From NCBI GenBank assembly GCA_041743125.1, contig JBGTNK010000232.1, forward strand, positions 1-50,465: a stretch of DNA of 50,465 nucleotides. The letters run 5' to 3'. Origin of the DNA: Terrimonas_B sp041743125 (GTDB lineage: Bacteria > Bacteroidota > Bacteroidia > Chitinophagales > Chitinophagaceae). Shown one piece after another: positions 17,471-26,641 of the stretch (position 1 is its first letter; every line of letters starts with the position of its first letter). Made by a program: the position numbers and the translations under genes. The notes beneath the pieces are model-generated. The model saw only the letters and a list, made by a program, of their open reading frames with translations, had not been told where the DNA came from and made no database searches.

Positions 17471-18148
17471 AAACATTTATTGCAAAACCCCGTATTCAAT
17501 GCTTTGCTCTCCGGTGACCGGCAGCTCAGTTTTGGAAATGAAAAAATAAAATATTTTGATGAGCAGGTTTCTCCTTTTGCAGGATTTGACCACGATTACA
17601 AAAATGGATTTAATGACCTTCATGATAAGCTACTGCCAGGCCGCGAAATTTTGTATGCAACACCTTACCTCATTGCCTTGCCTCCGGGATGGGAATTACT
17701 TCATGAAATAAAAGGATTGCAATTTGTTTACCAGGGAGTAAACGAAATCAAAACTGAATCATTAAATATTCATCCCCTATCTGCAGAACATACAGAGCAA
17801 ATGATAAATCTGGCTGCATTAACAAAACCCGGGCCTTTTGCACAGAGAACTATAGAATTCGGATCCTACTTTGGAATTTTTGATGACCAAACCCTTGTAG
17901 CTATGACAGGGCAGCGCCTTCATGTTAAAAATTTTACTGAGATTAGTGCCGTCTGCACACACCCCGGCCATTTAGGCAAGGGCTATGCATTCGCTTTATT
18001 ACAACACCAGTTGAAACTGATACTCCGGCTGAAACAACAACCTTTTTTACATGTTCGGGATGATAATAAAAGGGCTATTGCTCTTTATGAAAGGCTTGGT
18101 TTTTCTATTTCCAGGTCTATGAACTTTTATTTTATGAAAAGGAAGTGA
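17468..18148 (+). CDS. GNAT-family N-acetyltransferase
   Basis: 226 residues from GTG. The N-terminal half (1-110) is an atypical domain; the C-terminal half carries the acetyl-CoA binding core: AVCTHPGHLGKGYAFALLQH (motif A with the xxGxGxA loop) and then FLHVRDDNKRAIALYERLGF (motif B), which closely resembles the FR47-like subgroup. It transfers acetyl from acetyl-CoA to an unknown amine. The GTG start is supported by the -7 promoter box 4 nt upstream and by the lack of a nearby in-frame ATG. Stands alone between a divergent PQQ dehydrogenase and a small secreted protein gene. Confidence 0.85.
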   Translation: MKHLLQNPVFNALLSGDRQLSFGNEKIKYFDEQVSPFAGFDHDYKNGFNDLHDKLLPGREILYATPYLIALPPGWELLHEIKGLQFVYQGVNEIKTESLNIHPLSAEHTEQMINLAALTKPGPFAQRTIEFGSYFGIFDDQTLVAMTGQRLHVKNFTEISAVCTHPGHLGKGYAFALLQHQLKLILRLKQQPFLHVRDDNKRAIALYERLGFSISRSMNFYFMKRK

Positions 18149-18490
18149 GATCAGGGTTTGGCAGTCTGGTATGAAGGAGTAAATTTTCCTAAGGATTTTT
18201 CATTCGCAAAATGCCTGTTCCGGTATTTTATGCGCAATGCTGTTATAACAAAAAAAAATAATAGTATTTTTTTGCAGTAAACTTCCTAGTTATTAAGATT
18301 ATTATAGTTAGCTGTCAATCAAGAAGTTTTAAGGAGATAGCAATGCGATAATCGAATATTACCATTCCATGTGTAAGTAATTTTACGGGAAAATAATTGC
18401 ATAAATACTTGCAAGCCGGGAAAACCCGTAGTATGTTTGTCTCACAATCGCCGGTAAAAAAACGGTTGATTAATCCTAAACCCACGAAAA
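18149..18490. other. Intergenic region before the small secreted protein
   Basis: 342 bp. Holds a good -33/-7 promoter (18409-18439) for the next gene. Nothing else supported. Confidence 0.5.
18409..18439 (+). promoter_or_regulatory. Bacteroidota-type -33/-7 promoter
   Basis: TTG (18409-18411), a 20-nt spacer and TATGTTTG (18432-18439), an exact TAnnTTTG match. It would give a 5' leader of about 45 nt for the gene at 18491. This is the best full promoter match I found in the window. Confidence 0.6.
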
Positions 18491-18865
18491 ATGAAACAGA
18501 TTATTACCCTTATCGCCGCTACTTTCTTTCTTACAGCTATTAATGCAAGTGTAAGCACTTATAAAGATCCCATTAAAGTATTAGATGAAAAAGCTTCCAT
18601 GAATGTAACCTTACAGTCAGAAGGTAAAGTAAGTATAAAGTGGAATGCTGTAGCAGTAGAAACAACTACAACTGTTTATGAGATCCAGAAAAGAACGGCT
18701 GGTGGGGAGTTTAAAACTATAGCTATATTAATGGGTGAAAAATTATCTGCTTATTCTTTCAGGGATAAATTGGTTGGAAACAGCGGAGTAATAGAATACC
18801 GTGTACTTGCCTCTGATAATAACGAGGTCGTAAGCACCTTAACTCAAAATCTGATTGTACTGTAA
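18491..18865 (+). CDS. Small secreted protein with a fibronectin-III-like fold
   Basis: 124 residues with a signal peptide (MKQIITLIAATFFLTAINAS). The rest reads as a single beta-sandwich: VSIKWNAVAVET, VYEIQKRTAGGEFKTIA, and IEYRVLASDNN, the order W...Y-x-V/I-x-K/R...Y-x-V seen in FN3 domains. No catalytic residues. Probably periplasmic or surface associated; function unknown. It has its own promoter upstream and terminator downstream, so it is monocistronic. Confidence 0.75.
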   Translation: MKQIITLIAATFFLTAINASVSTYKDPIKVLDEKASMNVTLQSEGKVSIKWNAVAVETTTTVYEIQKRTAGGEFKTIAILMGEKLSAYSFRDKLVGNSGVIEYRVLASDNNEVVSTLTQNLIVL

Positions 18866-18889
18866 GACGGGTAAAATAAATAGAAAATG

Positions 18890-18916
18890 AAGCTGGTTTT
18901 TAACCGGCTTTTTTTG
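18890..18916 (+). terminator. Intrinsic terminator
   Basis: AAGCTGGTT pairs with AACCGGCTT (one T.G pair) around a TTT loop, followed by a run of T. Placed 25 bp after the stop of the small secreted protein gene. Confidence 0.8.
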
Positions 18917-18968
18917 TGGCCGGCCAATTCCAACATCATCTTTTACAAATGGAGCCGTGCCAACCAGG

Positions 18969-20567
18969 TCAATGATATATTTCCATTTTCAATCTTGTTT
19001 CTTCCAGGTCAAGCTCCTTTTCAATCTTTCTTAATATCTCGTCACTGGTTTTGCCCTGCCGGTGCAATCGTTCAACTGTTTTTCTTTCTACTGCAATCAT
19101 ATCAATTTGCAGTTGGGTATATTCATTAAAAACATTGATCCCCGGGGTTTCGCTATCTCCATAATAATTGGCAGGCAGGTCTGTCTTTTGAAGCCGGTTA
19201 TATTTTACTTCGTACTTACTCTTAATATTATTCAATAATGAATCGTGAATCAAGGAAAGATTTTCCTCAATGTAGGTGATAGACTCAGCCGTTACCAAAC
19301 TACGGATCTCGTATTCCTCGGCGGCAATCGAATGCCTGGGGAGTTTTAACTTTTTTATTATCCAGGGTAACGTGAGTCCGAGAAATACCAGGGTCGATAA
19401 AATGACACAAAATGTAAGATAGATGACCAGGTTCCGGTGGGGGAAGGGAGTATTATCTTTTAATGATAAAGGCAGGGCCAGTGCCGCTGCCATCGAAACT
19501 ACACCTCGCATACCCGCCCAACCGAATATTACCATGTTGCGGGGATCAAAATGTTCTTTTTTCATTGTTCGCTTGCTGATTAGAAAATGCAAAGTAGCAG
19601 AAGGTAATATCCAGATAAAGCGAACCAAAATGACTACTGCACTGATAACAATTCCATACAATGCCAGGGTAGCAAGAGGCAAGTCACTTATACCCTGTAT
19701 TACACTCCGCAATTGAAGGCCGAGCAAAATAAAGATGAGGCTGTTTAAAATAAAGATGATAACCTCCCATACAGCAAAAGCCATTATCCTGCTTTCATGA
19801 CTAAAAATCTGGCCGGAACGAAATGAAAGGTACAAACCTGTTGTAACAACCGCTATCACACCGGAGAAATGAAAATGTTCGGCCAGCAGATATGATGCAA
19901 AAGGAGTAAGGAAAGTAAGCGTTACTTCAATCACCGGATCACAAACATATTTATGATGAATAAGGTACATGATATATCCGATGGCCAGGCCGATAGCTAC
20001 GCCAGCTGCCACCACTAAAAAAAAATTAAGGCCCGCCTGCCAGAGCACAAAGTTTCCGGCAGTTATAGCCATCAGGGCATATTTATAAGCGATCAATCCG
20101 CTGGCATCATTAACCAGGCTTTCCCCTTCCAGTATAGTGATCAGTTTTGGGTGCAGACCTAAACCCTTTGTAAGCGAAGTAGCGGCAACAGCATCAGGCG
20201 GAGAAACAATGGCTCCTATAAGAAAGGCCACAGGCCAGCTAATATCAGGAATAAGTACATGGGCTGCCACGGCTACCAGCACCGTGGTGAAGAATACAAG
20301 ACCCACGGCGGCTCTTGTAATGGGACGTATTGAAGATTTAAAATTATGCCAGCTGGTATTCCAGGCTGCTGCATATAAAAGCGGAGGTAAAAAAATTACA
20401 AATACTATGGTAGGATCAAGAGCTATAACAGGCAAGCCGGGTATAAGATTGATGGCGACTCCGGATAATACCAACACGATGGGGAAAGGAAATTTATACC
20501 GGTAACTGAGTAATCCCAAAAAAGTAATGCCGAACAATAGCATCAAAATAAGACTGACGTTTTCCAT
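18969..20567 (-). CDS. CPA1-family Na+/H+ antiporter
   Basis: 532 residues from ATG at 20565-20567; an upstream in-frame ATG (20714) would add 49 non-membrane residues. About 12-13 hydrophobic segments in the first 400 residues. Family motifs: VSPPDAVAATSL, the ion-binding Asn-Asp in GESLVNDASGLIA, and GWAGMRGVVSMAAALALP. A cytoplasmic C-terminal tail of about 130 residues is charged and helical (EKELDLEETRL at the end) and may regulate transport. Exchanges external H+ for cytoplasmic Na+ (or K+) across the inner membrane. Confidence 0.9.
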   Translation of the reverse strand: MENVSLILMLLFGITFLGLLSYRYKFPFPIVLVLSGVAINLIPGLPVIALDPTIVFVIFLPPLLYAAAWNTSWHNFKSSIRPITRAAVGLVFFTTVLVAVAAHVLIPDISWPVAFLIGAIVSPPDAVAATSLTKGLGLHPKLITILEGESLVNDASGLIAYKYALMAITAGNFVLWQAGLNFFLVVAAGVAIGLAIGYIMYLIHHKYVCDPVIEVTLTFLTPFASYLLAEHFHFSGVIAVVTTGLYLSFRSGQIFSHESRIMAFAVWEVIIFILNSLIFILLGLQLRSVIQGISDLPLATLALYGIVISAVVILVRFIWILPSATLHFLISKRTMKKEHFDPRNMVIFGWAGMRGVVSMAAALALPLSLKDNTPFPHRNLVIYLTFCVILSTLVFLGLTLPWIIKKLKLPRHSIAAEEYEIRSLVTAESITYIEENLSLIHDSLLNNIKSKYEVKYNRLQKTDLPANYYGDSETPGINVFNEYTQLQIDMIAVERKTVERLHRQGKTSDEILRKIEKELDLEETRLKMEIYH

Positions 20568-20886
20568 GATATAAAAATAAGTGTTTAAAAAATGTATTGT
20601 CTTGATGCCTGCTAGAACCAGGATGCCGATATTGTTTTGACCAGAATGAATTTTATTAGAGTATAGTAGTCCCTGTTGAAGGCTATTGCTTTCGCCCCCA
20701 GGATGCGCAACCATTTATTATATTTATTTCCACCTGATTTTCATTTCAGGGCTTTTATGAAAATGAATCAAAATTTGCAGGAATTGAATCAAATTTGATA
20801 TGGAATATTAAATAAACACCTGAGGTTTGCTATAGAAATTTATTATAAATCCCAGGTACCTTCCTTAACTATTAAAAAATGATAAA
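20568..20886. other. Divergent intergenic region
   Basis: 319 bp between the antiporter and cupin genes. Contains the repeated palindromic elements at 20765-20799; no reading frame supported. Confidence 0.5.
20765..20799. promoter_or_regulatory. Candidate operator: two direct repeats, one palindromic
   Basis: GAATCAAAATTTG (20765-20777) and GAATCAAATTTG (20786-20797) begin 21 bp apart, about two helical turns. The second contains the perfect palindrome ATCAAATTTGAT (20788-20799). This looks like a paired regulator site in the shared upstream region of the antiporter and cupin genes. The binding protein is unknown. Confidence 0.35.
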
Positions 20887-21357
20887 ATGAAAAATTCAAT
20901 GAGAAAGAAAATTGTCTTTTTGCCGGTTTTGTTTATGGCCTTTGCCTTATCAGCCCAAACGATGACGGATGAAAAGGGAGAATTATCAATTGTAAAAACA
21001 GCAAAAGATGCCAGTATTCAGTGGGGACCTTGTCCGCCTTTTATGCCTGGTGGCTGCAATATTGCCGTTTTGCACGGTGACCCGGCGAAGAAAAATGTTG
21101 ATATTTTTTTTAAAGTGCCCGCAAACGCAGTTATACCTGAACATTATCATAATTCCGCAGAAAGAATGATTCTTATTTCCGGCGAACTGGAAGTAAAGTA
21201 TAAAGGTGAAAGGCCGCAAACATTAAAGGCAGGATCTTATGCCTACGGGCCGGCCGGTAAATCGCACTCAGCCAAGTGTGGTGATAAAGGTCCATGCATT
21301 CTGTTTATTGCTTTTGAAGAACCATTGGATGCAATGCCATCTGATTCCGGTAAATGA
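20887..21357 (+). CDS. Secreted cupin-domain protein
   Basis: 156 residues with a signal peptide (VFLPVLFMAFALSAQ region; ATG 20899 is an alternative start). A single cupin follows: metal-ligand motif VIPEHYHNSAERMILISGEL (conserved His/His/Glu) and second motif GPAGKSHSAKC. Two Cys-Pro/Cys pairs occur in GPCPPFMPGGC. Cupins of this type bind a metal and may act as dioxygenases, isomerases or sensors; this one is periplasmic. Function not assigned. Ends 80 bp before a strong terminator. Confidence 0.82.
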   Translation: MKNSMRKKIVFLPVLFMAFALSAQTMTDEKGELSIVKTAKDASIQWGPCPPFMPGGCNIAVLHGDPAKKNVDIFFKVPANAVIPEHYHNSAERMILISGELEVKYKGERPQTLKAGSYAYGPAGKSHSAKCGDKGPCILFIAFEEPLDAMPSDSGK

Positions 21358-21698
21358 GAGTTTATCATTGTGTAAAACGCATGAGTTAAACTACATTATT
21401 TTCAGGCCACAATTTTTCATCTTGTTATTTTAAAAATATTGAGAAGCATAAGTTCTGTGCTTCTCTTTTTTTGTACTGGCAGTCCTCACTTCATTGACCA
21501 CTTCTATAGTAGATTTCCTGGTTGCGTTGAAGTCACCTTCAACGCATCTTAATAAAAATTCCGGGGTTTTATTATCTCTTTGTAGTAACACTCTCTTACT
21601 CTTTCCACTATCATAGTTTCTCATTGTTAATCGAATTTTTATTTCATTTTTTTTATTTTTATTTCCAGGATTACAATTATTCTTTAATGCACCTATGT
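21358..21698. other. Intergenic region with a terminator
   Basis: 341 bp. Holds the terminator at 21441-21473. A 64-codon minus-strand frame (21430-21624) runs through the terminator stem and shows no family features; not called. Confidence 0.5.
21441..21473 (+). terminator. Intrinsic terminator
   Basis: GAGAAGCA pairs perfectly with TGCTTCTC around a 9-nt loop, followed by seven T. Ends the cupin transcript. Confidence 0.85.
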
Positions 21699-23669
21699 AT
21701 GAAAAAAATAATATTTCTTTTTTTTACATTTTTTATGTTGTTTATGTTGGGGGCAAAAGCCCAGGAGATTGAATCAAGGTCATCCCGGGGTTGGACAGGG
21801 TTTATTACCTGGGTAATGACGACCAATACATCTTCGGGAAGAAACAGTTCCCAGGATGAATGGCGGATAGAAGTAAAATTCAATGAAGATGGAGTTTCGG
21901 CATATGCTTCGGAAACATTTAGCAGGAAAGGTCCGGATTGCAAGGATAACAGGACAGGAAAACAGGAAGGTACAATGACGCTTTCTCACACAGATTTTAC
22001 GCTGGAGAAAATAAATGGGCGTTTATTTTTCGGAATCGATATGGGAATGCCTTTCTTAAAAGGTACGGCAACCGAATGCGGGAAAACTGAAAACATCTCC
22101 CAGGGCGATCTTGCATTGATAATTGAAGAATTAAATGTGGGAAGTAATCCTGAGTATTTATCAGGCGATTCTACCAGTATAGAAAATAGAAATGATGGCA
22201 CCAATTCTTCAAAGGAGGAAGTCAGGATCATTGTTCAATTAAGCCGTGGTGAAATTCCTGTAGAACTTTTGGTGATGCCCGATAACTATGACCAATGGTT
22301 ACCGCTACCTGGCCGGCATCAAAAGGAAGCTGGTGCCGGGCTTGATATTCAATTAAAGTTACAGGCCAGGGGTGGGGGTGAGCCCTTGATAAAGGCTAGT
22401 TATTTCGAAGTGGAGCTGCAGGAAACTTCCAAAGAACCTGGTATGGCCATCAATTTTCCGGTTAACGGTATTACAAACGATTTCGATCTGGCATTTCAAC
22501 CGTATGTAAACAATGGTGTATTTAATGGTGGGCAACAACAGAGGTTGGAAGCAGTGAATGGACAAATAGCATCTTTGATGATCAATTCTTTTGATGGAGG
22601 AGCTTATGGCAAACTGGTGGCATATGCCATTTTGAAAAATGGGAAGCGGATAAAGGGGGAATTGTTTAAAGCCGGAGGGTCTTCGGATATTTTAATTCCT
22701 AAACGGAAAGAAGGTTCAAAAATTGGTGAAGCCTGGGCCATCAAATATGGACACCCGGCAGATAATGAGGATCAGGATAGAAGCAATGGAAATAATAATG
22801 ATGGAGACGGGCTAACGGCATATGAAGAATACCGTGGTGTTTTTTCGGAAGGGAAATTCAGAAGATTAGATCCTCGAAAAAAGGAACTGGGAGTTCAGCT
22901 TTTAAATGAACAGGATAAAAGCGAATTTGCTGAAGGCATAAAAATATTAAATAACGCCGCCGGAATAAAAGTTATTAAATTGGATAAGGATGAGTTGCCG
23001 GCCAGCAGGTTATTCAACCAAAATTCGGGAACTGTAAAAAATCACAGCCAGTATGCACTGGTTTTATTATCTGGTAAAATTGATAACAAGGTATCCGGAA
23101 TAAATAGGCCGGCTCATATATTAGAAAAAACGCCTCGCAAATCAATCCATGTCGTTATAGACCTGGAGCAACTGCAATCGCATTACCAACGCCAGGATTC
23201 TGCTTTTAAAAATGGGGGAACAAAAATCGCCTATACTTTAAAAGAGAATATTTCAGTAACAGTAGCTCATGAACTGGGCCATGGCATCCACCTGGATCAT
23301 CATGGTCCCAATACCAATGAGGTTACACGTTCATCTGAATATGAAACTATCCCCTTTATAGTGTACAGCATGGATAATGTAGAGTATATTAAACGTCCGA
23401 TTACCATTAACAAGCCGATCGGCATTCGGGGTAACGATGCGAGTGGGGATCTGTCCTGCATAATGGCCTACAACTCTGCATACGAATGGGTGATGGAAAA
23501 AACTCCTGCGTATTTTATTTATCGGAATATTCCCCCTTTGCCTGTTGGAAAAACACTGTGCACTTCAAATAAAGGAACAGGAATTAATGCAGATGGCAAA
23601 TTTTTTGGAGATGGAAATAAAGGAAATTGTCTGAGCCAGATGATAATAAAAGATGGAGCCGGTAATTAA
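21699..23669 (+). CDS. Secreted metzincin-like zinc metalloprotease
   Basis: 656 residues from ATG 21699, chosen for its signal peptide (MKKIIFLFFTFFMLFMLGAK, then AQ); the frame is open 25 codons further upstream. The N-terminal 350 residues are beta-rich and unrecognised. An acidic Asn/Asp-rich stretch (NNNDGDGLTAYEEYRG, about 365-380) resembles a calcium-binding dockerin/EF-hand loop. The catalytic zinc site is HELGHGIHLDH (H524, E525, H528, H534), and CIMAY at M589 can serve as the Met-turn. It probably hydrolyses peptides outside the cytoplasm. No type IX secretion C-terminal domain is apparent. Confidence 0.8.
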   Translation: MKKIIFLFFTFFMLFMLGAKAQEIESRSSRGWTGFITWVMTTNTSSGRNSSQDEWRIEVKFNEDGVSAYASETFSRKGPDCKDNRTGKQEGTMTLSHTDFTLEKINGRLFFGIDMGMPFLKGTATECGKTENISQGDLALIIEELNVGSNPEYLSGDSTSIENRNDGTNSSKEEVRIIVQLSRGEIPVELLVMPDNYDQWLPLPGRHQKEAGAGLDIQLKLQARGGGEPLIKASYFEVELQETSKEPGMAINFPVNGITNDFDLAFQPYVNNGVFNGGQQQRLEAVNGQIASLMINSFDGGAYGKLVAYAILKNGKRIKGELFKAGGSSDILIPKRKEGSKIGEAWAIKYGHPADNEDQDRSNGNNNDGDGLTAYEEYRGVFSEGKFRRLDPRKKELGVQLLNEQDKSEFAEGIKILNNAAGIKVIKLDKDELPASRLFNQNSGTVKNHSQYALVLLSGKIDNKVSGINRPAHILEKTPRKSIHVVIDLEQLQSHYQRQDSAFKNGGTKIAYTLKENISVTVAHELGHGIHLDHHGPNTNEVTRSSEYETIPFIVYSMDNVEYIKRPITINKPIGIRGNDASGDLSCIMAYNSAYEWVMEKTPAYFIYRNIPPLPVGKTLCTSNKGTGINADGKFFGDGNKGNCLSQMIIKDGAGN

Positions 23670-23777
23670 TTAGGAATAAGGATGGCGGTTGTTCACTTCA
23701 TTTCGACAAGTTTAAAAATCAATCCAGGTAAAGTAGCAGGATAAAAAGTTGTATTCGTAATTAATATAGGGCGGCCA

Positions 23778-24710
23778 TTACAATGAAAATAAATCCAGGG
23801 CACCGAGCATCCTGGCCCGGTAATGATCCAGCTTTGTTTTTTCTTTACCTAAGACTATCTTTTCAATTTCCGGGGCATAGTTTAGCAGGTTAAATACTTT
23901 CAACACAGGGGCCATGTCAATTAATTTTTTTCCATTGATCCCGTATCCTTCCAGGTAGCGCCATTGCGCATCTATCGAAAGATCGTGTAAAGCGATTGAT
24001 GAGTCCCAGTAGATACCAATACTGGATATGCAATTCTCCCAATCTAAGATGGCAACGATCTCTGCTTTATCATTACCATTATATTTTTTAGTTGCAGGTC
24101 TCCGTGATGTAAGCAAGGCGATTGATTCCATTTTTTTATTTTTGTGATATCCCTGGTTAATGATTTTCCTGATTTTTCAGACAACATTTTATATTTAAGA
24201 AGTGTGGACTGTCGTTCTGTTACATTCAATTCACAATCCAGGTAATCCTTCCATGTCTGATTTTTTGAAAGCGTATTCTGAGACCAGTCAAACATATGGC
24301 CAAAACCTGTAGTAGGAATGGTATGTATAACCGATGCATAGCAGTCCACTTCTTCTATAATATCCAGCCGGTTTTCATGATGAGTGGCTTCTGTGCCTTC
24401 AATCTTTTTAGATATCATATAGGGCAAGGGGATAATGTCATTGCCTACTTCCAGAATCTCGGGTACATAGATTTTTTTTCCCTTGCCCGGGCCACGGCCA
24501 TTGTTCTTTTAAAAATAGATGGATATTTTCCGGTTGGTCACTGATACGAACCACCATTTCATCTTTCCCGATTTTAACAGCGTAAACATAATTAATAAGC
24601 CCACCACTCAATGGTTCGACAGATATTGATTTTTTCGGGAAATGATGCCTGATAAGCTGGTGGGTAAGCTTTGTATGTTTTGTTATATTAGCCCTGGAGC
24701 GATTTTCCAT
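23778..24710 (-). pseudogene. APH-family phosphotransferase, broken by two frameshifts
   Basis: The minus strand encodes an aminoglycoside-phosphotransferase-fold kinase in three frames. Part 1 (from ATG 24708-24710) has the nucleotide-binding segment SGGLINYVYAVKIG. The frame breaks at an A8 run (24472-24479): removing one A joins it to YVPEILEVGNDIIPLPYM. Part 2 carries the catalytic loop CLHHGDLQLKN. A second shift near 24076, where one base is missing, joins it to AEIVAILDWEN, the metal-binding Asp segment. All kinase motifs survive, so decay is recent, or the shifts are assembly errors. It starts 3 nt after the HAD gene. Substrate unknown; such kinases act on sugars, choline or antibiotics. 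Confidence 0.8.
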
Positions 24711-24713
24711 ATG

Positions 24714-25715
24714 TTATATTGTGGATGTGACCTGCATTTTTGCAATGTGGTTTAGCATTTCACCGAATTCAGCAAAATCGCTGAGTTTTATTGTATCAGA
24801 TAATCCTTCATAGTTAAGCAACGGATTTCCCACGTGCAGGGAAAGTCCTGCGCTTCGTAAAAAAGTATCCATATCCGTATCTCAGGCGCCAATGGAATGA
24901 GCCAGCTCAAAGTTCAAATAAGTTGCCATTTCTTTAGAGCCTGACGATTTATCAACTCCTTCGCGGGTAATAAAATTACTTCGCTTTGTATGCTGGTACG
25001 CCATTAACCGGTCGCCTGGTATATCCACAAGCATCAGGATCATGCACACAGGTTGCCGCAGTTATTCCTTTTCCAGATCGCTGATCTCACTAGAAATTAC
25101 AGAAGAAGCACTGATATATTTTTGCTGAAGCTGGGGAATTCTGGCAGCAACAGGCGTCCAGATGATCTCCCCATTTTTCCAGTCTTCCGGATAATAAAAC
25201 AGGATAATGTTTGATATATCATCTTTTATGAAACGGTCCACTTTGCTGACCACCATATTTATTTCGCCTGTCGTTAAAGGAAAAGAAACAAATTGTTTAA
25301 AAGTATATTCGGATCCTTTTTTTGTGATATAACCTAACTGGCTTCCATTTAAAAGTATTACAGGAATATCTGCATTAGAGATCAGGTACCATTCTTTTGC
25401 AAATGTTCGTATAACGGATAGGGGAAAACGAAGGGTATTGATGATAATGGAATGACCCAGATGATAAATGTTCTTTAACCCTTCTTCCACCGACCGGTGA
25501 ATAATTGTCCGGCTTTCAAATTCATGTACAGCTGTCCCGTCCAGGTCAGTAATAACTGCTCCTGCTTTATTGAATTGACTGCATTCAAAAAACCGACTGA
25601 GCCGGGAAATTTTTTCCTCCTTTGATAACATGTAGTCTGGAATGCAAAACTTTTGCCAGTATAAAACTTGACGAATGAACCCTTGATTTTTTTCTATCTG
25701 GCACAAGGAAAGCAA
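24714..25715 (-). pseudogene. HAD-superfamily phosphatase gene with two in-frame stops
   Basis: One frame of 334 codons on the minus strand holds a complete HAD protein apart from TAA at 25062-25064 and TGA at 24882-24884. Motif I is AVITDLDGTAVHEF. After the TAA the frame continues as VCMILMLVDIPGDRLMAYQH and FITREGVDKSSGSKEM. The TGA sits where the motif IV Gly belongs (GA-stop-DTDMD), followed by GLSLHVGNPLL. Each stop is one substitution from a sense codon (CAA or GGA). The last ATG that keeps motif I is near 25631; the true start is uncertain. The APH-type kinase gene follows after 3 nt. Truncated product would lack the motif IV acids. Confidence 0.82.
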
Positions 25716-25791
25716 GTACTCCTTACTTTTCTATTCCGCCTTATTTCTTGCAGGCAAATCTGATGTGGCTTATTATTTGATCACTATCTGT

Positions 25792-25956
25792 ATGAAAAAA
25801 AATGAATTGCTTGCTCTTGCCGCTATTTTACTTTTTGTGCTAGCCGCCGTCATGATCTACCTGGGTATACAGGGAGGCAATCTGCCACCTTCTATTACGG
25901 GCGCCGGGTTTATCGTGATTGCTTTTGTTTTTCTGAGCCTGAGGAGTAAATGGTAA
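25792..25956 (+). CDS. Small two-helix membrane protein
   Basis: 54 residues from ATG 25792 (an in-frame ATG at 25765 is less likely). Two hydrophobic segments: LLALAAILLFVLAAVMIYLG and ITGAGFIVIAFVFLSL, joined by a Gly/Pro turn (GGNLPPS), ending in RSKW. Inner-membrane protein of unknown function. It is divergent from the broken HAD gene. Confidence 0.65.
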   Translation: MKKNELLALAAILLFVLAAVMIYLGIQGGNLPPSITGAGFIVIAFVFLSLRSKW

Positions 25957-25996
25957 TTATGATGGATTGAAAGGTGCTTGTTTTGGAAAAAGTTTT

Positions 25997-26641
25997 TTAA
26001 TCCTTCAGGATTTTTACCATAATATTCTTGTAATACACTTTGCTTTTAGGGTCATGGCCCTGGAGTGCAAATGTACCGGTAGAAAGTTTACGCAATGAAT
26101 CTGCTTCCTTTCGTTGTAGCGGGTCCGGCTCTGTATAGTCGACAACTGTTTTATCATTTATTTTTATTAGAATTCTTTTTCCCTGCACCATAATATATTC
26201 GGTGTACCACTCATTGTCCTTTACAAAAACTTCCTTTACATCTTCTATACCATACAGGCTACCTGTTCTTCGCCAGTCAGTATGGGAGTTATTTACCTGC
26301 ACTTCGTATCCAATTTTTGGCCAGCCACTTTGCTGAAATTTAGTATGAAAATAAATACCCGAATTGGAGCCCGGCGTCGTCATTACATCGGCTTTGAATT
26401 CAAAATTTTTAAACTCATGATTACCTATTTCGCCATCATAAAACAAGTGGGCTACAGGACCGTTAACTGCGATCATTCCATCATCAATTTTAAAAGTGCC
26501 GCTGTTATTTCCCACTTTCCAGTTGTCCAGTGTCTTTCCGTCAAATAATGATTTCCAACGGGGTTTCTGCTGGTTGGGTAAAAAGGCGGTCAATGAAATA
26601 AGGCTTATACAAATGATGGCGAATGGGATTAATCTTTTCAT
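25997..26641 (-). CDS. DUF1080 (3-keto-disaccharide hydrolase-like) secreted protein
   Basis: 214 residues with a signal peptide (MKRLIPFAIICISLISLTAF). The concanavalin-like fold of the family is clear: SLFDGKTLDNWKVG near the mature N-terminus, then FKNFEFKADVMTTPGSNSGI, WPKIGYEVQVNNSH and GSLYGIEDV. The family occurs as extracellular glycoside-handling proteins; some members cleave 3-keto-glycosides. The paired oxidoreductase usually seen with such enzymes is not next to it here. Specific substrate unknown. Confidence 0.88.
   Translation of the reverse strand: MKRLIPFAIICISLISLTAFLPNQQKPRWKSLFDGKTLDNWKVGNNSGTFKIDDGMIAVNGPVAHLFYDGEIGNHEFKNFEFKADVMTTPGSNSGIYFHTKFQQSGWPKIGYEVQVNNSHTDWRRTGSLYGIEDVKEVFVKDNEWYTEYIMVQGKRILIKINDKTVVDYTEPDPLQRKEADSLRKLSTGTFALQGHDPKSKVYYKNIMVKILKD

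Noticed and set aside
21430..21624. 64-codon minus-strand frame
   Set aside because: It runs through a strong terminator hairpin and shows no recognisable motif.
24882..24884. TGA read as selenocysteine in the HAD gene
   Set aside because: The residue expected is the Gly of GDxxxD, there is another stop (TAA) upstream, no SECIS-like stem was evident, and the SelD in the window is explained by MnmH.
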